DNA of 64,000 nt from Clostridiaceae bacterium AM27-36LB (GCA_003480725.1 QUJQ01000002.1:130754-194753), one strand, 5' to 3'; numbered from the stretch's first letter, positions 36,798-48,300 are shown. The notes: generated by a model from the sequence alone, not told the origin. Numbers and translations are program-made.

Positions 36798-37688
36798 TTA
36801 TTCTGTATCGCCCAGATATACATTACCGATGTATTCGATACCGTTATAACTGATATTGCTTTCGTACGCTTTTCTGACCTTCCATCTGCCATGGATCTGA
36901 ACTCCCGCATAGATGACTGTCACCGCCACAAGGATCGTTAAAAATGCAGTCATGGCATTGCGGAACAAAAAGCCGCGTACTCTTTGAAAACGACTTTTGA
37001 ACCACCAGAGAAGTCCTCGCATCTCCACCGGCTTGTCCGGCATATTCCGCACCGCCGAGATCATATGTCCCAGAGATGGAAAACCTGTGGTCGTCATCTT
37101 CATATAGAACAGCCGGATATCTCCCGGATAACTGTCCGGTGTCTCGTATTTCCCCTTGTAGTTCAGCTCCAGAATGTCAAATACTTTCTGTGTCACCTCC
37201 TGGTAGTACCGCTGTTCTTCGATTCCCGGCTGCCACTGGGAAAAATCCAGAAAATAATTGAACTGAACTTCTCCCTCCCGGGTAATATTGATGTTCCGGT
37301 CGTTCAGCAGAAGTACTCCCATATCTGCTCCCGCACCACATTCGGCACAGGCTGCGATCAGTCCCAACGCTGCCCGCTTACAGTCTGCGAACTCTACCAG
37401 ATAGACACCTCCCAGTAAGGACAACAGGTTCTCATGGTAGTACCGGAACACCAGGTTCAATCTGTTTTCATAGATAAACGATCCGATGAAATCCCGGTTG
37501 GAAAAGAACAGCCGCTCTGTATTCAGTTTTTCTGTCACTTTTCTTCTGCAGTCCGGATCCGCGATTGAAACCATGGTATAAAAGGTTCCCGTATTTTTCC
37601 TCAGATCCGTACACACGTAGATGTCATTGACTGGATTCTTAAGGACGGTCCTTACGATCTCCAGTTCCATATTCAATGCTGGAAACAT
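36798..37688 (-). CDS. Single-pass membrane protein with pseudokinase-like domain
   Basis: This 296-aa protein carries about 230 cytoplasmic residues that resemble a compact kinase-like fold (YVCTDLRKNTGTFYTMVSI, and LLLNDRNINITREGEVQFNYFLD in the place of the catalytic loop). None of the usual catalytic motifs (HRD, DFG) are present, so it would be a pseudokinase. A membrane helix follows at about 248-268, then a short outer tail. The layout is similar to EssB/YukC of type VII secretion, but sequence similarity cannot be judged here. AGGTGAG precedes the ATG. Confidence 0.55.
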   Translation of the reverse strand: MFPALNMELEIVRTVLKNPVNDIYVCTDLRKNTGTFYTMVSIADPDCRRKVTEKLNTERLFFSNRDFIGSFIYENRLNLVFRYYHENLLSLLGGVYLVEFADCKRAALGLIAACAECGAGADMGVLLLNDRNINITREGEVQFNYFLDFSQWQPGIEEQRYYQEVTQKVFDILELNYKGKYETPDSYPGDIRLFYMKMTTTGFPSLGHMISAVRNMPDKPVEMRGLLWWFKSRFQRVRGFLFRNAMTAFLTILVAVTVIYAGVQIHGRWKVRKAYESNISYNGIEYIGNVYLGDTE

Positions 37689-37726
37689 CTGCTCTCACCT
37701 GCTCTTCATCAGATTCATCTGTCTGT

Positions 37727-39520
37727 TTATTCGTCTGCTTTTTTCTGGGAAACGATCACAAATGCGTGGGTAAAGATCTCCGGTTCTCCGATGGCCTCCA
37801 CCTTAACCTCATATACGCCTTCCTGTGCCGGTGCGGTGTAGACGCCATTGTTGTCGATCTTACCGCCCTCCGAATCCAGCAGCGTATAGCTCAGTGCCGT
37901 CTCCTTCATATTGATAAATACCGGTTTCATATGGATACTTCCCTTCGGTGGAAGAACCATAGTATCCGGCTGGATCATAATGCAGCCCTTCTGTTCCTTC
38001 TGGTTATAGACTCTCTGCTCCAGATCCTCCGGCTTGTATGCGTACCAGCGGATACGGATCCCCATCTTGCCGATCTTGACTTTCGGCCGGATTCCTACGA
38101 TAAAGGTGCCTCTGTCAGGAAGGAGCTTGATTGCCTGATCCACTGATAAGATCTTGTCATCTGTAACGGTGGTGTCCTCAGCGAAAATGCTTCCATCTCC
38201 CAGGATAATGGATTCCCGGTCGCCCTGGATCAGATTGTCTCTGCTGATATATTCAATACCGATCTCCACACAGACCGGTCCATTGCCAAGTCCATGCATG
38301 ATCTCATCGGAAAAATAAGACTTTCCACTCTCGCCGCCATTTCCCAGAGACATCTCAAATACACCGCTGGAATGAATCCGTCTGTCAGTCTGTGCGGTCT
38401 CTCTTTCGCCTGTCACCGGAATCTCTGTCTGGGATACCGTCTGATAACCCATCTCCTGTTCCGGAACCAGATATTCATGAAGCTGCTCCAGGATCATCAG
38501 TTCCTCTGCGCTGCTCACATACTGATCAAAAGGAGCCTGCCGCACCTGGTCGATCATGGAATGCTGTGCAGAACGGATCAGGTGGATCGATGCGATCCAG
38601 AGCTTCTCATCATAGGTTCTGTCAAGATCCACATCCAGCGTACCTCTGGTGCTGGTCTTTCGCACATGCTCAAGCACGGTACCCTGTACAGCAGCCACTG
38701 AAAATGCCATATCCTCTGCAGATTCCTGTCCGGTCGGTGTTGTCACCCGGATCTGCTCCACCCGAAGATTCACCCCTTCATTTCCGAAGATGTAATCTTC
38801 CGGCCGGAATGCTTTCTCGATTACATATACATCTCCATATTCCTGACTTACGTTATCTGCATGAACTTCGCAGGTTCCCGGAACCAGTCCTTCTGCTCCC
38901 ATCTGGCAGGAGAAAGAATAGACACCCGGCATATGGCTGATCTTCTCGATTCTGATCCGGCTTTTCAATGCCACCCCTGGAACAAGGAATGCAGGTACTT
39001 CCTGCGTCACACAGATATCTTCATCCTGGTACAGGATCTGTGTCTTCAGGTATGCATCCAGTCTCTCTTCATTGCGGATACAGTCTTTTCTGTCACATAA
39101 AAACAGACGATACTGCTCCTTTTTCCGGTTAAACTGTCTTCCCTCTTCTCCGGTTCCTTCATTCATCACCGCATAGACAGGATCTGTATCCTCTTCTGCA
39201 TAGGCAATTCCCAGAAAAGCATGCTCAGTCTGAAGGTCTGCATAGCCTTCAATCGTAGAGAGCTTGATCACCTGGGTCCGCGGAACCACGATCTCTCTTC
39301 CCGCTGCATCCAGTGCCAGCCCCGACTGAAGAACAATGGAGGAATCATCTGCCTCGATCACATCCATTCCGTAGACGATGCCGACTCCGTGGAGCAGTCG
39401 GTTCACCAGTCTTCTCTTGTCATTCATATAGGACTGCTCATTCTGAAAATCCCGGGATGTGAGCATCTTCCCATAATAGTAATTGTTCCTTTCAAAGGAA
39501 TAATATTTCCGATTAACCAT
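37727..39520 (-). CDS. CIS fibre-like protein with C-terminal Ig-like domain
   Basis: This 597-aa protein starts with RNNYYYGKMLTSRDFQNEQSY and NRLLHGVGIVYGMDV. This opening is found in proteins of other tail-type injection loci and has no assigned reaction. The middle is beta-rich with a receptor- or fibre-like look. The C-terminal 90 residues form an Ig-like unit (SYTLLDSEGGKIDNNGVYTAP). It lacks a signal peptide, consistent with being built into the particle. It overlaps the 1913-aa surface protein gene by 8 bases. I suggest a tail fibre or host-contact role (inference). Confidence 0.65.
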   Translation of the reverse strand: MVNRKYYSFERNNYYYGKMLTSRDFQNEQSYMNDKRRLVNRLLHGVGIVYGMDVIEADDSSIVLQSGLALDAAGREIVVPRTQVIKLSTIEGYADLQTEHAFLGIAYAEEDTDPVYAVMNEGTGEEGRQFNRKKEQYRLFLCDRKDCIRNEERLDAYLKTQILYQDEDICVTQEVPAFLVPGVALKSRIRIEKISHMPGVYSFSCQMGAEGLVPGTCEVHADNVSQEYGDVYVIEKAFRPEDYIFGNEGVNLRVEQIRVTTPTGQESAEDMAFSVAAVQGTVLEHVRKTSTRGTLDVDLDRTYDEKLWIASIHLIRSAQHSMIDQVRQAPFDQYVSSAEELMILEQLHEYLVPEQEMGYQTVSQTEIPVTGERETAQTDRRIHSSGVFEMSLGNGGESGKSYFSDEIMHGLGNGPVCVEIGIEYISRDNLIQGDRESIILGDGSIFAEDTTVTDDKILSVDQAIKLLPDRGTFIVGIRPKVKIGKMGIRIRWYAYKPEDLEQRVYNQKEQKGCIMIQPDTMVLPPKGSIHMKPVFINMKETALSYTLLDSEGGKIDNNGVYTAPAQEGVYEVKVEAIGEPEIFTHAFVIVSQKKADE

Positions 39521-42500
39521 CTTCCTCCTCGTCCTCTCTCTTCATCTTTCTGACTCTGTAAAATAACAGGATTCCGACTGCTGTCAGCGCAACTGCTGTG
39601 CTGTATCCCACTAAAAGCCACGGGAACTGACTGCCTGATTCCTGGAATTCCACCGGTGCTGCAATGGCATAGGCGCTTAAGTGATTCGTCTTAATATATG
39701 CTACCCCGCCGGAACGTCTGGTACTATAAAACTGTACCGATCCGTCCTCTGCAAGATATACGATCTGGATCAGGGTATTTTCATATTCTGCCGGAATCGG
39801 AAGTCCGATCTCGATCTCTCCGTCCGGCTGAACTGCTTCTCCATTCACCTGAAGCTGTACATCAAATCCTGCCACCACGCCATAGGAATCACTGAGCATC
39901 TGCTTTACCATCCGCTCGGAAGTATCTGTGATCTTCACCTGATCCACTTTCAGCTGTACGTTGTCCGGTATGGTTCCTTCTTCGGAAGCAACCACCACTC
40001 CGTAGGTGGCATTCTTGAGTACCACGTCAGTATAGGAAGGTCCCGACTCTGTATCCGAATAACTTCTCCTGCTCATGAGTCTGCCGTTATCCCCCTGATC
40101 GACCGTTGTCTCTTCTGTCTCTGCCTCCACGATCACTTCCGGTTCCCTTACCGTGTAGCCCACTGTCAGAACTTTGCTGTTCTGCATATGATCTTTCACG
40201 GCGATCACCTTGAAATTAGTTGCCCGGTTGATCTCCAGCGGCCCTGTGTACAGTTCCAGTCCATTCTTGTCATTCAGATCCGGCTCTGCTCCGTCTGTGC
40301 GGTAGTAGATAGAAGTCCCTTCTGTCTCACAGGTAAATGCAACCTCTGTTCCCATATCCAGCTCTCCGCTGGCGTAGCTGGCAACCGGCGATGATACCTG
40401 GCTGGCAAATCCATAGCTGAAGGTTCTGATCTCTGACTGCTGATAATCCTCTGCCACGGCAATGGCTTTAATGGTCACTGCACTGTCCACTGTGATATTT
40501 TTCTTATACAGATTGCTTGCGGTGGTAGGATCCTCTCCATTGGTCGTGTAGTAGATCTTGCCCGTCTCCGCTGTCAGTTCCACCACGCTCTCACTGGTAA
40601 ATACTGCTCCGTCCGGTACGGAAGAAGTAGGTGCTGCCAGCTTGTCCAGGATCTGATAGATAAAGGTCGCTGCCGATACGGCTTTATCTGTGCCAGATGC
40701 TACTGCAATGGCTTTGATCGTTATATTTTCACCCGGCGTTCCCTGGATCGTAACTGCACTTCCCTGGGTACTGCTCTCCGTCGGTGTGGAGCCGTCCGTG
40801 GTATAGTAGATCTTTGCATTGGATACATCCGTATTCAGATGGATGACCTCACCATTTTTCACAGTGCTTCCGGTCTCCTTATCTGCAAAAATACCACCGT
40901 CATACCCACTGATGCTGTAGCTGTAATAGCCTACCTCACTGTCACTGTAACCGGTTCTGGATGCATAGGTCCGAAGGGAAACCACATCTCCCGCTTTTCC
41001 GCTGAGGATCACGTTGGTACCGATCAACACATTTTTATTTCCTGATTTTTTCGGATCACTTCCATCTACGGTATAGTAGATGGTTGAATCTTTATCTGCT
41101 TTTAACTGGATCACCGTACCAGATGCCACCACTGCTCCCGTATCGATCGACGGAGTCGGCACTGACAGTTTATCCGACACCGTGTAGGCAAATGTGACGA
41201 TTTCACTCTTCATGCCATCCTTCACCGCGTAGGCTTTGATGGTCGTCTTTTTACCGATCACAAATGGATTGCTGCTGTCATATACATTGCTGTCCTCTGT
41301 CGGATCTTTCGGAGTATCATTTCCATAAGCGACTTCGTAATAGATCACTGCCCCCTCTGTGGCAGTCTTCAGTGTCACCTGTGTATTCTCTGTGACTGCT
41401 CCAGCGGAAGGTGTGGCATAAGGTGCTGTCACCGCTGCCGGATACTGGAAGATCAGTCTGGAAATATCACTGTTGGCAAGCCCTTCACAGTACGCCACTG
41501 CTGTGATCGTGATAATGGAAGAATCACCGATCTCTGGAACGGTAATTCCCTGAGATGCACTGTACTTTTTCGTATTTTCATTTTTTGCTTCCATGCCGGA
41601 ACCATCTTCTGCCGCTCCATAACGCGGTTCTGTTCCATCCATGGTATAAAAGATCACTACACCTTCCGTATTGGAATACAGGCGTATCTTGGAGCCAATT
41701 TTTACAGTTGTCCGATTCTCAGAACTGGTGGCCGGTATGGAAAGCACCGGCTCCACGGCTGCCTGGTCTTCCACCGTATAGGTGAAACGGGCAATGGCGC
41801 TGTCTTTCATAATGCGGTAATTCTTTTCTACATTATTGGCAGTATAAGAACCTAATTTACAGGCAATCGCTGTGATCGTGGCTGTACTTCCGTAGGAAGC
41901 AAAATCTGTTGTGATTCTTAAGGAATCCGCTGCTTTAAACTCATATGTACCGGGTCCCAGACTAAGTACGCCTTCTATAATATTGACTACCGGTGCACTT
42001 CCATTTGTTGTAAAAAAGATTCGATAACCAGTTCCCTCATTACACAGCAGATTGATCCGGTCTCCCATCTTGATGGTTGTTCCGTCAGCCACACTGGCTG
42101 TAGGAGAAGGTGCCTGATTCCTGAGTGTAATACCGTAACTGAAGCGGTCCGCATTTCCGATCACATATCCATCTGCCAGCGACTGTGCATTGATCGTCAG
42201 AATATTTTCTTTATAAATACTCTCATCTACAACGATTTTTTTTGCTTTATCATACAGATAGGTACCTTCTTCACAACGATACCAGAGTCCGTTCACTTTC
42301 ACATACTGAGTAGTTCCAAGCACTATAGCCGTACAAGAGCTCTGTGTAACCTGATTTGTCAGCTTTGTCCATTCCTTTGAATCTTTTATTACTTTTGTAA
42401 ATGATGGATTAGATCCATCTACAGTGGTGTAAAATATCAGGGCATTACTTTCTGTACTGGTCAATTCGATCAGCTCGATCTGGTCTCCAATGTCAACTCC

Positions 42501-45254
42501 ATCTTTGATCTCCTGTCCGTTCATATATGCCGTTGCGGTAATCTTTCCTGTCTGGGCAGTAATATATTTCAGACTGTACTTCTTTGGCACACTGGTCATA
42601 TAACCGCTGTTCGCCTGGGCTTTTACTCTGACATACAGGTATTTGTTTCTGCCAAGATCCACCGGTTTTCCATTCCAGTCCGTCCACAGCTTTTCCCGCA
42701 TCTCATCCAGCTTCTGATCTGTCAGATAATATTGGAAAGAAATTCCTGTTTCAGAAGATTTTTCATGAGTAAATGCAATAATTGTGTCGTCCTCTGAAAC
42801 TTCTGTTGTAATATTTTTTCCGCTCTCCAGAGTCACACCCGGTGCTTCCAGTCCTTGAAAATGATAGGTCCAGTTTGTCGGAAGGTATCCATCAGCAGCA
42901 GCAATCACATAGATACTGGCACCTTTTGCTTCCAGTTTTTCCTTCGTAAGTTGGATCTTTCCATCATATAGCAGGACTTCTCCTTTACTTTTGCACCGAT
43001 ACCAGATCCTGTTGACTCTCACATAACAGCCGGTCTCATCTTTTATAACCGTTGCTTGTGTTCCTTCTGCTTTCTGATTCAGACTTGTCCGGGTAGATTC
43101 CTCCACACGTTCCAGCTGTATATCATCCGCATCCAGCGTATAAACCATGACCGTATTGGCTGTCCAGTCCGCCGGAGCTTTTATCTGCACTACTCCGGAG
43201 CCAATCTTCCCATCCTCTGTCACAGTCTGATCTGCCTGTGTTGTTATCTCAAATGCAGACCATGTCTTTGGTTCCTTATATGTTAATTGATAGCAGATAA
43301 TATTCGCGCTCACATAATTTCTGGAAAATCCAGTGTCTGGTGCTTCTACCTTCAGATACAGATATTTGTTGTCTGTATCTGGAAATTCCAATGGAAGATC
43401 TGTCGCTTTCAGAAGCTTCCAGGAAATACTCTCCAGATCATTGCCTGAAACTGGCGTGTCCGAAAAATAATACTGGATCTTAGCCTTCTTTCCAGCTTCC
43501 TCATATTCATCGAAAGCTGTACTTCCAATCGTATACGGATTGTCTATCTGGATACCTGCGATCCGGTCTTCAAGCGAGATCTCCAACTCACGCTCACCCT
43601 TCCCGGTCGCTCCGCTTTCCAGCTTCAGGTATGGCTCCTGCAGTTTCTGTACCTCATGAACTGTATCTCCGCCGCCAGCTTTTCTTCCATTCTTCACTAC
43701 CATCGTATGGATCGTTGCCAGACCATTATTATCATAAGGAAGAGAAAAAGCTCCTGTATATGTCTCGACATTATCTCCACACCTATACCACAATCCATTC
43801 AGTCTGATATATTTTTTACCATCAACTGTGACCATTCCCTGCTCTTCATTGTGATTTTTTAATTTCTCTGTATCGCTATAGGGAACTTTTTGCAGCGAAA
43901 CCTTCTTTCCATTTGTCGTATACAGGATCTGTCCATCTGTCTCATCTGTCTGTAGCGTTGCTTTATCTGCTTTAAGATCAGCTGCATTCGCCAGCTGCAA
44001 TGAAGATGTCAAAGTTATGGTCGTCTCTTTTGCAGGCTCCAATAAATATTTGATCCCATATTCCTTTACTTCACTGTTTCTCCAGATATTCTCACTCGTT
44101 GACTTAGGAACCGACCGGAGATACAGCCACTGATAACTTTTTACATCTACGGTTTTACTGCCGTTCCAGTCCTTCCAGTCCTCGATCTCGGATGGATTTG
44201 CAATCTGCTTATCCGACAATACATATTGAAGCTTTCCACCCTGGCAGGCTGTTTTATAGTTTGCTTTTTCTTCTTCTGTCAGATCTGATGGCTCCGCCAT
44301 ATCCAGTCTTATGATTGTATCATCTGCAGAGATTGCATCCGAGGACAGATTTTTTCCGCTTTCCAGAACAGCTGTCGGCGAAAGCACCCTCTTCGCAGTG
44401 TTACTAAGCTTATAACTATGTACCTTGAAGATTGCTGCCGCATATTCAAAGCGAATGTTCGTCTGTTTGAGTCCCCAGAATCTTCCTTCACCAGAGATAT
44501 AAAGATCACCTTCCGATACCGTCAGCATATCCACTCGCACAACTTCTTTTCCATCTGTCATCAATGGAAGCTTCATACCAGGCTGATACAGTTGATATCC
44601 CGTCTCCTTCGCCGCATTGGCAACTGCAATACTGAATGTATGATTTCCATCCTTATTCTTTGCCATCAGCACAGATTCATTGCAGTCTGGTCCGTAAATC
44701 TTCCTGACTGCCGCCTCAAACTCTGCCGAACCATCACTGCTGTCTGATTTTGTCACCAGCTTATAATAGGTTCTGGTCTGTGCAACGGTAAAACGATCAT
44801 ACTGAGCCGCATAGCTGTAATCCCTTTTAGTCCGGTATTTTACAGAATAGCTATTCAGATGATAATCCACATTGGAATTGAACGTCATGGAAAAGGTCGC
44901 ATCCTCATCCAAATACTTTGCAGTCACGGTTCCATCTGACAATTCTGTCGTCACATTCTGTCTCGAAGACTGGATCTGCACCTTTGCATCCGTCACATTT
45001 TGAGTCATCTGCATATTTATATTCCGGATCCGGCAAGGCTTATTGTTGTTTGCCGTTCCATACCAGAAATCTACATCTGGAACATCTCCATTCAGGATAA
45101 TCGGTCCTTTTTCCTGTTCCGCCTGTACCTGCAGAATCGTATTTTCCAGGCCAATCCAGAGTAGAACCGCAACAAGCAGCAGACTGACGATTCGCATATA
45201 CCAGTGTCTGCCGGTTTCCGGATTATGAAGTTTTCGCATCTTCTGTTCCTTCAT
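39513..45254 (-). CDS. Giant surface protein (1913 aa) with chitobiase-C-type repeats
   Basis: A signal anchor (RIVSLLLVAVLLWIGLENTIL near residues 22-42) begins this protein. It is built mostly of beta-sandwich repeats of the chitobiase/beta-hexosaminidase C-terminal type with the signature IYYTTDGSxPT. A repeated NGLWYRC insertion (three copies) lies between some modules. A late outer domain resembles the end of the 2745-aa paralogue (VDQVKITDTSERMVKQML, IGLPIPAEYENTLIQIVYL). A membrane helix near 1875-1895 and a basic-acidic tail finish it. It has no LPXTG motif. It would project from the membrane to the outside. It shares its operon with the CIS, and a candidate internal promoter lies upstream. 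Its target is unknown. Confidence 0.78.
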   Translation of the reverse strand: MKEQKMRKLHNPETGRHWYMRIVSLLLVAVLLWIGLENTILQVQAEQEKGPIILNGDVPDVDFWYGTANNNKPCRIRNINMQMTQNVTDAKVQIQSSRQNVTTELSDGTVTAKYLDEDATFSMTFNSNVDYHLNSYSVKYRTKRDYSYAAQYDRFTVAQTRTYYKLVTKSDSSDGSAEFEAAVRKIYGPDCNESVLMAKNKDGNHTFSIAVANAAKETGYQLYQPGMKLPLMTDGKEVVRVDMLTVSEGDLYISGEGRFWGLKQTNIRFEYAAAIFKVHSYKLSNTAKRVLSPTAVLESGKNLSSDAISADDTIIRLDMAEPSDLTEEEKANYKTACQGGKLQYVLSDKQIANPSEIEDWKDWNGSKTVDVKSYQWLYLRSVPKSTSENIWRNSEVKEYGIKYLLEPAKETTITLTSSLQLANAADLKADKATLQTDETDGQILYTTNGKKVSLQKVPYSDTEKLKNHNEEQGMVTVDGKKYIRLNGLWYRCGDNVETYTGAFSLPYDNNGLATIHTMVVKNGRKAGGGDTVHEVQKLQEPYLKLESGATGKGERELEISLEDRIAGIQIDNPYTIGSTAFDEYEEAGKKAKIQYYFSDTPVSGNDLESISWKLLKATDLPLEFPDTDNKYLYLKVEAPDTGFSRNYVSANIICYQLTYKEPKTWSAFEITTQADQTVTEDGKIGSGVVQIKAPADWTANTVMVYTLDADDIQLERVEESTRTSLNQKAEGTQATVIKDETGCYVRVNRIWYRCKSKGEVLLYDGKIQLTKEKLEAKGASIYVIAAADGYLPTNWTYHFQGLEAPGVTLESGKNITTEVSEDDTIIAFTHEKSSETGISFQYYLTDQKLDEMREKLWTDWNGKPVDLGRNKYLYVRVKAQANSGYMTSVPKKYSLKYITAQTGKITATAYMNGQEIKDGVDIGDQIELIELTSTESNALIFYTTVDGSNPSFTKVIKDSKEWTKLTNQVTQSSCTAIVLGTTQYVKVNGLWYRCEEGTYLYDKAKKIVVDESIYKENILTINAQSLADGYVIGNADRFSYGITLRNQAPSPTASVADGTTIKMGDRINLLCNEGTGYRIFFTTNGSAPVVNIIEGVLSLGPGTYEFKAADSLRITTDFASYGSTATITAIACKLGSYTANNVEKNYRIMKDSAIARFTYTVEDQAAVEPVLSIPATSSENRTTVKIGSKIRLYSNTEGVVIFYTMDGTEPRYGAAEDGSGMEAKNENTKKYSASQGITVPEIGDSSIITITAVAYCEGLANSDISRLIFQYPAAVTAPYATPSAGAVTENTQVTLKTATEGAVIYYEVAYGNDTPKDPTEDSNVYDSSNPFVIGKKTTIKAYAVKDGMKSEIVTFAYTVSDKLSVPTPSIDTGAVVASGTVIQLKADKDSTIYYTVDGSDPKKSGNKNVLIGTNVILSGKAGDVVSLRTYASRTGYSDSEVGYYSYSISGYDGGIFADKETGSTVKNGEVIHLNTDVSNAKIYYTTDGSTPTESSTQGSAVTIQGTPGENITIKAIAVASGTDKAVSAATFIYQILDKLAAPTSSVPDGAVFTSESVVELTAETGKIYYTTNGEDPTTASNLYKKNITVDSAVTIKAIAVAEDYQQSEIRTFSYGFASQVSSPVASYASGELDMGTEVAFTCETEGTSIYYRTDGAEPDLNDKNGLELYTGPLEINRATNFKVIAVKDHMQNSKVLTVGYTVREPEVIVEAETEETTVDQGDNGRLMSRRSYSDTESGPSYTDVVLKNATYGVVVASEEGTIPDNVQLKVDQVKITDTSERMVKQMLSDSYGVVAGFDVQLQVNGEAVQPDGEIEIGLPIPAEYENTLIQIVYLAEDGSVQFYSTRRSGGVAYIKTNHLSAYAIAAPVEFQESGSQFPWLLVGYSTAVALTAVGILLFYRVRKMKREDEEEDG

Positions 45255-45281
45255 GCTTCTGCTCCTTGTATCTTCCTGCTG

Positions 45282-45318
45282 ATGACTCCGGCGGACAAAA
45301 CCTCCGCCGGGCAGTCAT
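45282..45318 (-). other. Strong intercistronic hairpin between the two giant genes
   Basis: ATGACT plus CCGGCGGA pair with TCCGCCGG plus AGTCAT around a 7-base loop, with a 2-base bulge. There is no T-run after it, so it is not a normal terminator. It lies in the 99-base gap between the two giant surface protein genes, 27 bases before the start of the second, and could protect or attenuate the transcript. Confidence 0.8.
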
Positions 45319-45327
45319 ACGTTCTCT

Positions 45328-45357
45328 TTTATACTGTGATGGTATCACAACTGTCAC
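45328..45357 (-). promoter_or_regulatory. Possible internal promoter with operator palindrome
   Basis: On the minus strand GTGACA and TATAAA are 18 bases apart. The spacer contains the perfect palindrome TGTGAT-ACC-ATCACA. The -35 overlaps the stop codon of the 2745-aa gene. A regulated secondary start for the lower part of the operon is possible. A palindrome of this kind resembles CRP/FNR sites, but the spacing differs by one base. Confidence 0.4.
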
Positions 45358-48300
45358 TTTCGTTCATTACTCGTTCGGGTAGTCTTTCGGATAAAATAGA
45401 TAATTCCACCCAGTACACACGCTCCAGCCAGAATCTCCAGAAGCATCAGCCATGGAATCTGGAACTGTCCGCTTTCCGGATCTTCCAGTCCTACCAGTGC
45501 ATAATTACTGAAATGATCCGTATATGCATATGCCATACCATCTTTTCTTCTGGTCTCCTGTCTGGTGATCTTATCATTGTTGTCGATATAAATGATGGTC
45601 ACTGCTGCATTTTCATATTCTGCCGGAATAGGAATGCCGATCTCCACCTGGCCGGCAGGCTGCACCTTACTGCCGCCTTTCATCAGATACATATCATATG
45701 ATGCCAGGATCTTATAGTCTTCCCCGAACAACTTCTTGACATTTTTCGCTGCAGTATCTGAACATGCTTCTGCTTCTGTGATCAGGACTGTATTCTCATC
45801 CAGAGATGCCTCTGTACCAGATACAACCGTACCGCACTCGTTTTCGCGAAGGATCCGGTCCTCATATGCAGTCTCATCAAAATCATCTTTTCTCGCAAGT
45901 CCCGACACATCCGTATCATGCAATGCTTCTGCCTCGGCCTGTGCTTCCGCCTCTTTCTTTGCTTCCACTGCCGGAATGGTATCCACCAGATACTGGAAAG
46001 TTCCAACCTTTGATAACTGGAGATCCTCCCGATATGCCACCGCTTTTACCGTAACTGTGCGGCTCACGATGATACCTTCTTCTGTATATTTCAAAAGCAT
46101 ATCCAAGGTATCCAGCGTCGGATCTGTCCCATCTGTCGAGTAATAAATCTGAGCATTCGCCGTATCTGTCCGAAGCGTAACGACCGTGCCTGGTTCCAGC
46201 GCAGAACCGCTTTCATAAGATGCCTTTGGCATATCTGCCCGTTGAGCTGCTGTATACTGGAAGGATGCCACCTCGCTGATCTCTCCATCCTTAGATACTG
46301 CAATCGCCTTCAGATTCGTTGTCCGGTTGATCAGAACCGGCTCTTTATACAGGTTTGAACTCTCTGTCGGTGTAGTTCCATCTGTGGTGTAATAGATTTT
46401 TTCTGCAGAAGAGCTTAACTCTACACGTTTTGCAATGGTCAGTTCTCCACCTGACGGAGAAGCAGTCGGTGCAGATGGCCGTTCCTTGATCCTGTACGTA
46501 AAAGTACATACCGTTCCCGCATCTCCATTGATCTTTGCTACCGCTTTGATCGTAAAGGTACTTCCGGGAGTTCCGTTGATGGTAACTACCGTTCCTTTGA
46601 TACCAGAATCTGCAGGAGAAGAACCATCTGTGGTATAGTAGATCTGCGCATCTGTCACATCTGTCATCAGGTTCACTTTCGATCCATTGGACACTTCTGA
46701 TCCCGTTGCCACATCGGCTGTTACGCCTCCCATGTTCTTGCTGATCTGATAGGTAAATGTAGCCACTTCACTGGCTGATTTTCCATCCATGACCGCATAT
46801 GCCTTCACCGTCACCTGTGCGCCTGCTGCTCCGTCCAATACCAGATCACTTCCTGACACTACAGAAGAACTGCTTCTGTCTGTAGGATCACTACCATCTG
46901 TAGTGTAATAAATAGTTGCTCCACTGGCTGCCTTAAGCTTCAGACGGGTTCCCCTTGATACCATGGCACCGCTTTCGATGGATGCTGTTGGAGATGCAAG
47001 CTGATCTTTGGTTGTATATGTCAACGTTACGATTGCACTCTTGACTCCATTTTTCACAGCAAATGCCTTGATCACTGTTTTTCCATTGATCACAATTGGC
47101 TGTGCCTCATCAAACACCGAACTGGACACTGTAGGATCAGCCGGAACGGATCCATCTGTGTTGACCGTATAATGGATCGTTGCTCCATCTGTCTTGTTCT
47201 TCAGCAAAACCTTTGTCCCCAGATCCACACTGCCGGACGGAATATTTGCATAAGGACTCTGCACAGAATCCGGATATGCATAGATAAATATTGCTTCTGG
47301 ACTGTTCTTATACTCGGCTGCCACAGCGATCGCATGTACCGTAAAATATCCTTCTCCATCCAGCGGCATGACGATTCCTTCTGCCGGATTATAAAGTCTG
47401 GTATTCTCTCCATTCGTTATCTTACCGTCCTCGGCCTTGGTAATTTCCGGCGAAGATCCATCTACTGTATAATAAATATCTGCACCATCTGTCGTGGTCG
47501 ATAACAGGATCTTATCTCCCGGAGTCACTACTGTGGGATTCTTTTCCTGCGTCACAGGTGTCGCCGTTGGCTTCAGTGCCTGTTTTTGTTCCGCGATCAT
47601 ATAAGTAAAGCAGTACACGTCAGTGCTCTTCATTTCCTTCACTTTATACTCTTCATCCCACTTCACTGCCCGGATATTAACCTGGAAGGTATCTCCATAG
47701 TTACCATCCACCCGAATTCCTGTGCTGTTGTCATATAACAACGTTCCATTCTCTTCGGGCTTCTCTGCAACATTATTATCATTTGTTTTATACAAAAGCT
47801 CCGCACCTGATGTCAGAGAACGGAAGGAAATATAACTGCCTTTCTCAACAACTGCTATCTCAGCTGTCTCTCCTCCCGGCGAATATTTGGTCGGAAGAGA
47901 AGCCTCCGGTACTGCCACTGGTTCAGAAGGTTTTACCTTGTAAATATAGGTTGTCATAACAGAAGGTGATGCATTCTCTCCCACAGAGACCACCCCGATA
48001 TACCATGTGGTATTTTTTTCCTCCTCGTTGTTATAGAATTTTATTTTAGTACTTTCAGTATACTCTTTTAATTCTCCAGATTCTTTCGGTACAATATGAT
48101 ACCATCGTTTTCCAATCTGATAATATCCCTTTTCATTTTCATGGGGTTCTGTTACTCTCTGTGCTGTTATTTCAACATTTTTTGCTGACGTTCCTGTCAG
48201 ATAAAATGTTGTTGTACCGCTTTCCCGTCCGCCTATGGTGACCTGTGTTCCAGACTGAAGTTCTGTAGCTGCATTTTCATTTGCTTCACTGTCAGGCTGA

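Noticed and set aside
45335..45349. CRP/FNR binding site
   Set aside because: The palindrome TGTGAT-ACC-ATCACA has a spacing one base shorter than the CRP consensus and CRP regulation is uncertain in this group, so it is kept only as an unnamed operator candidate.
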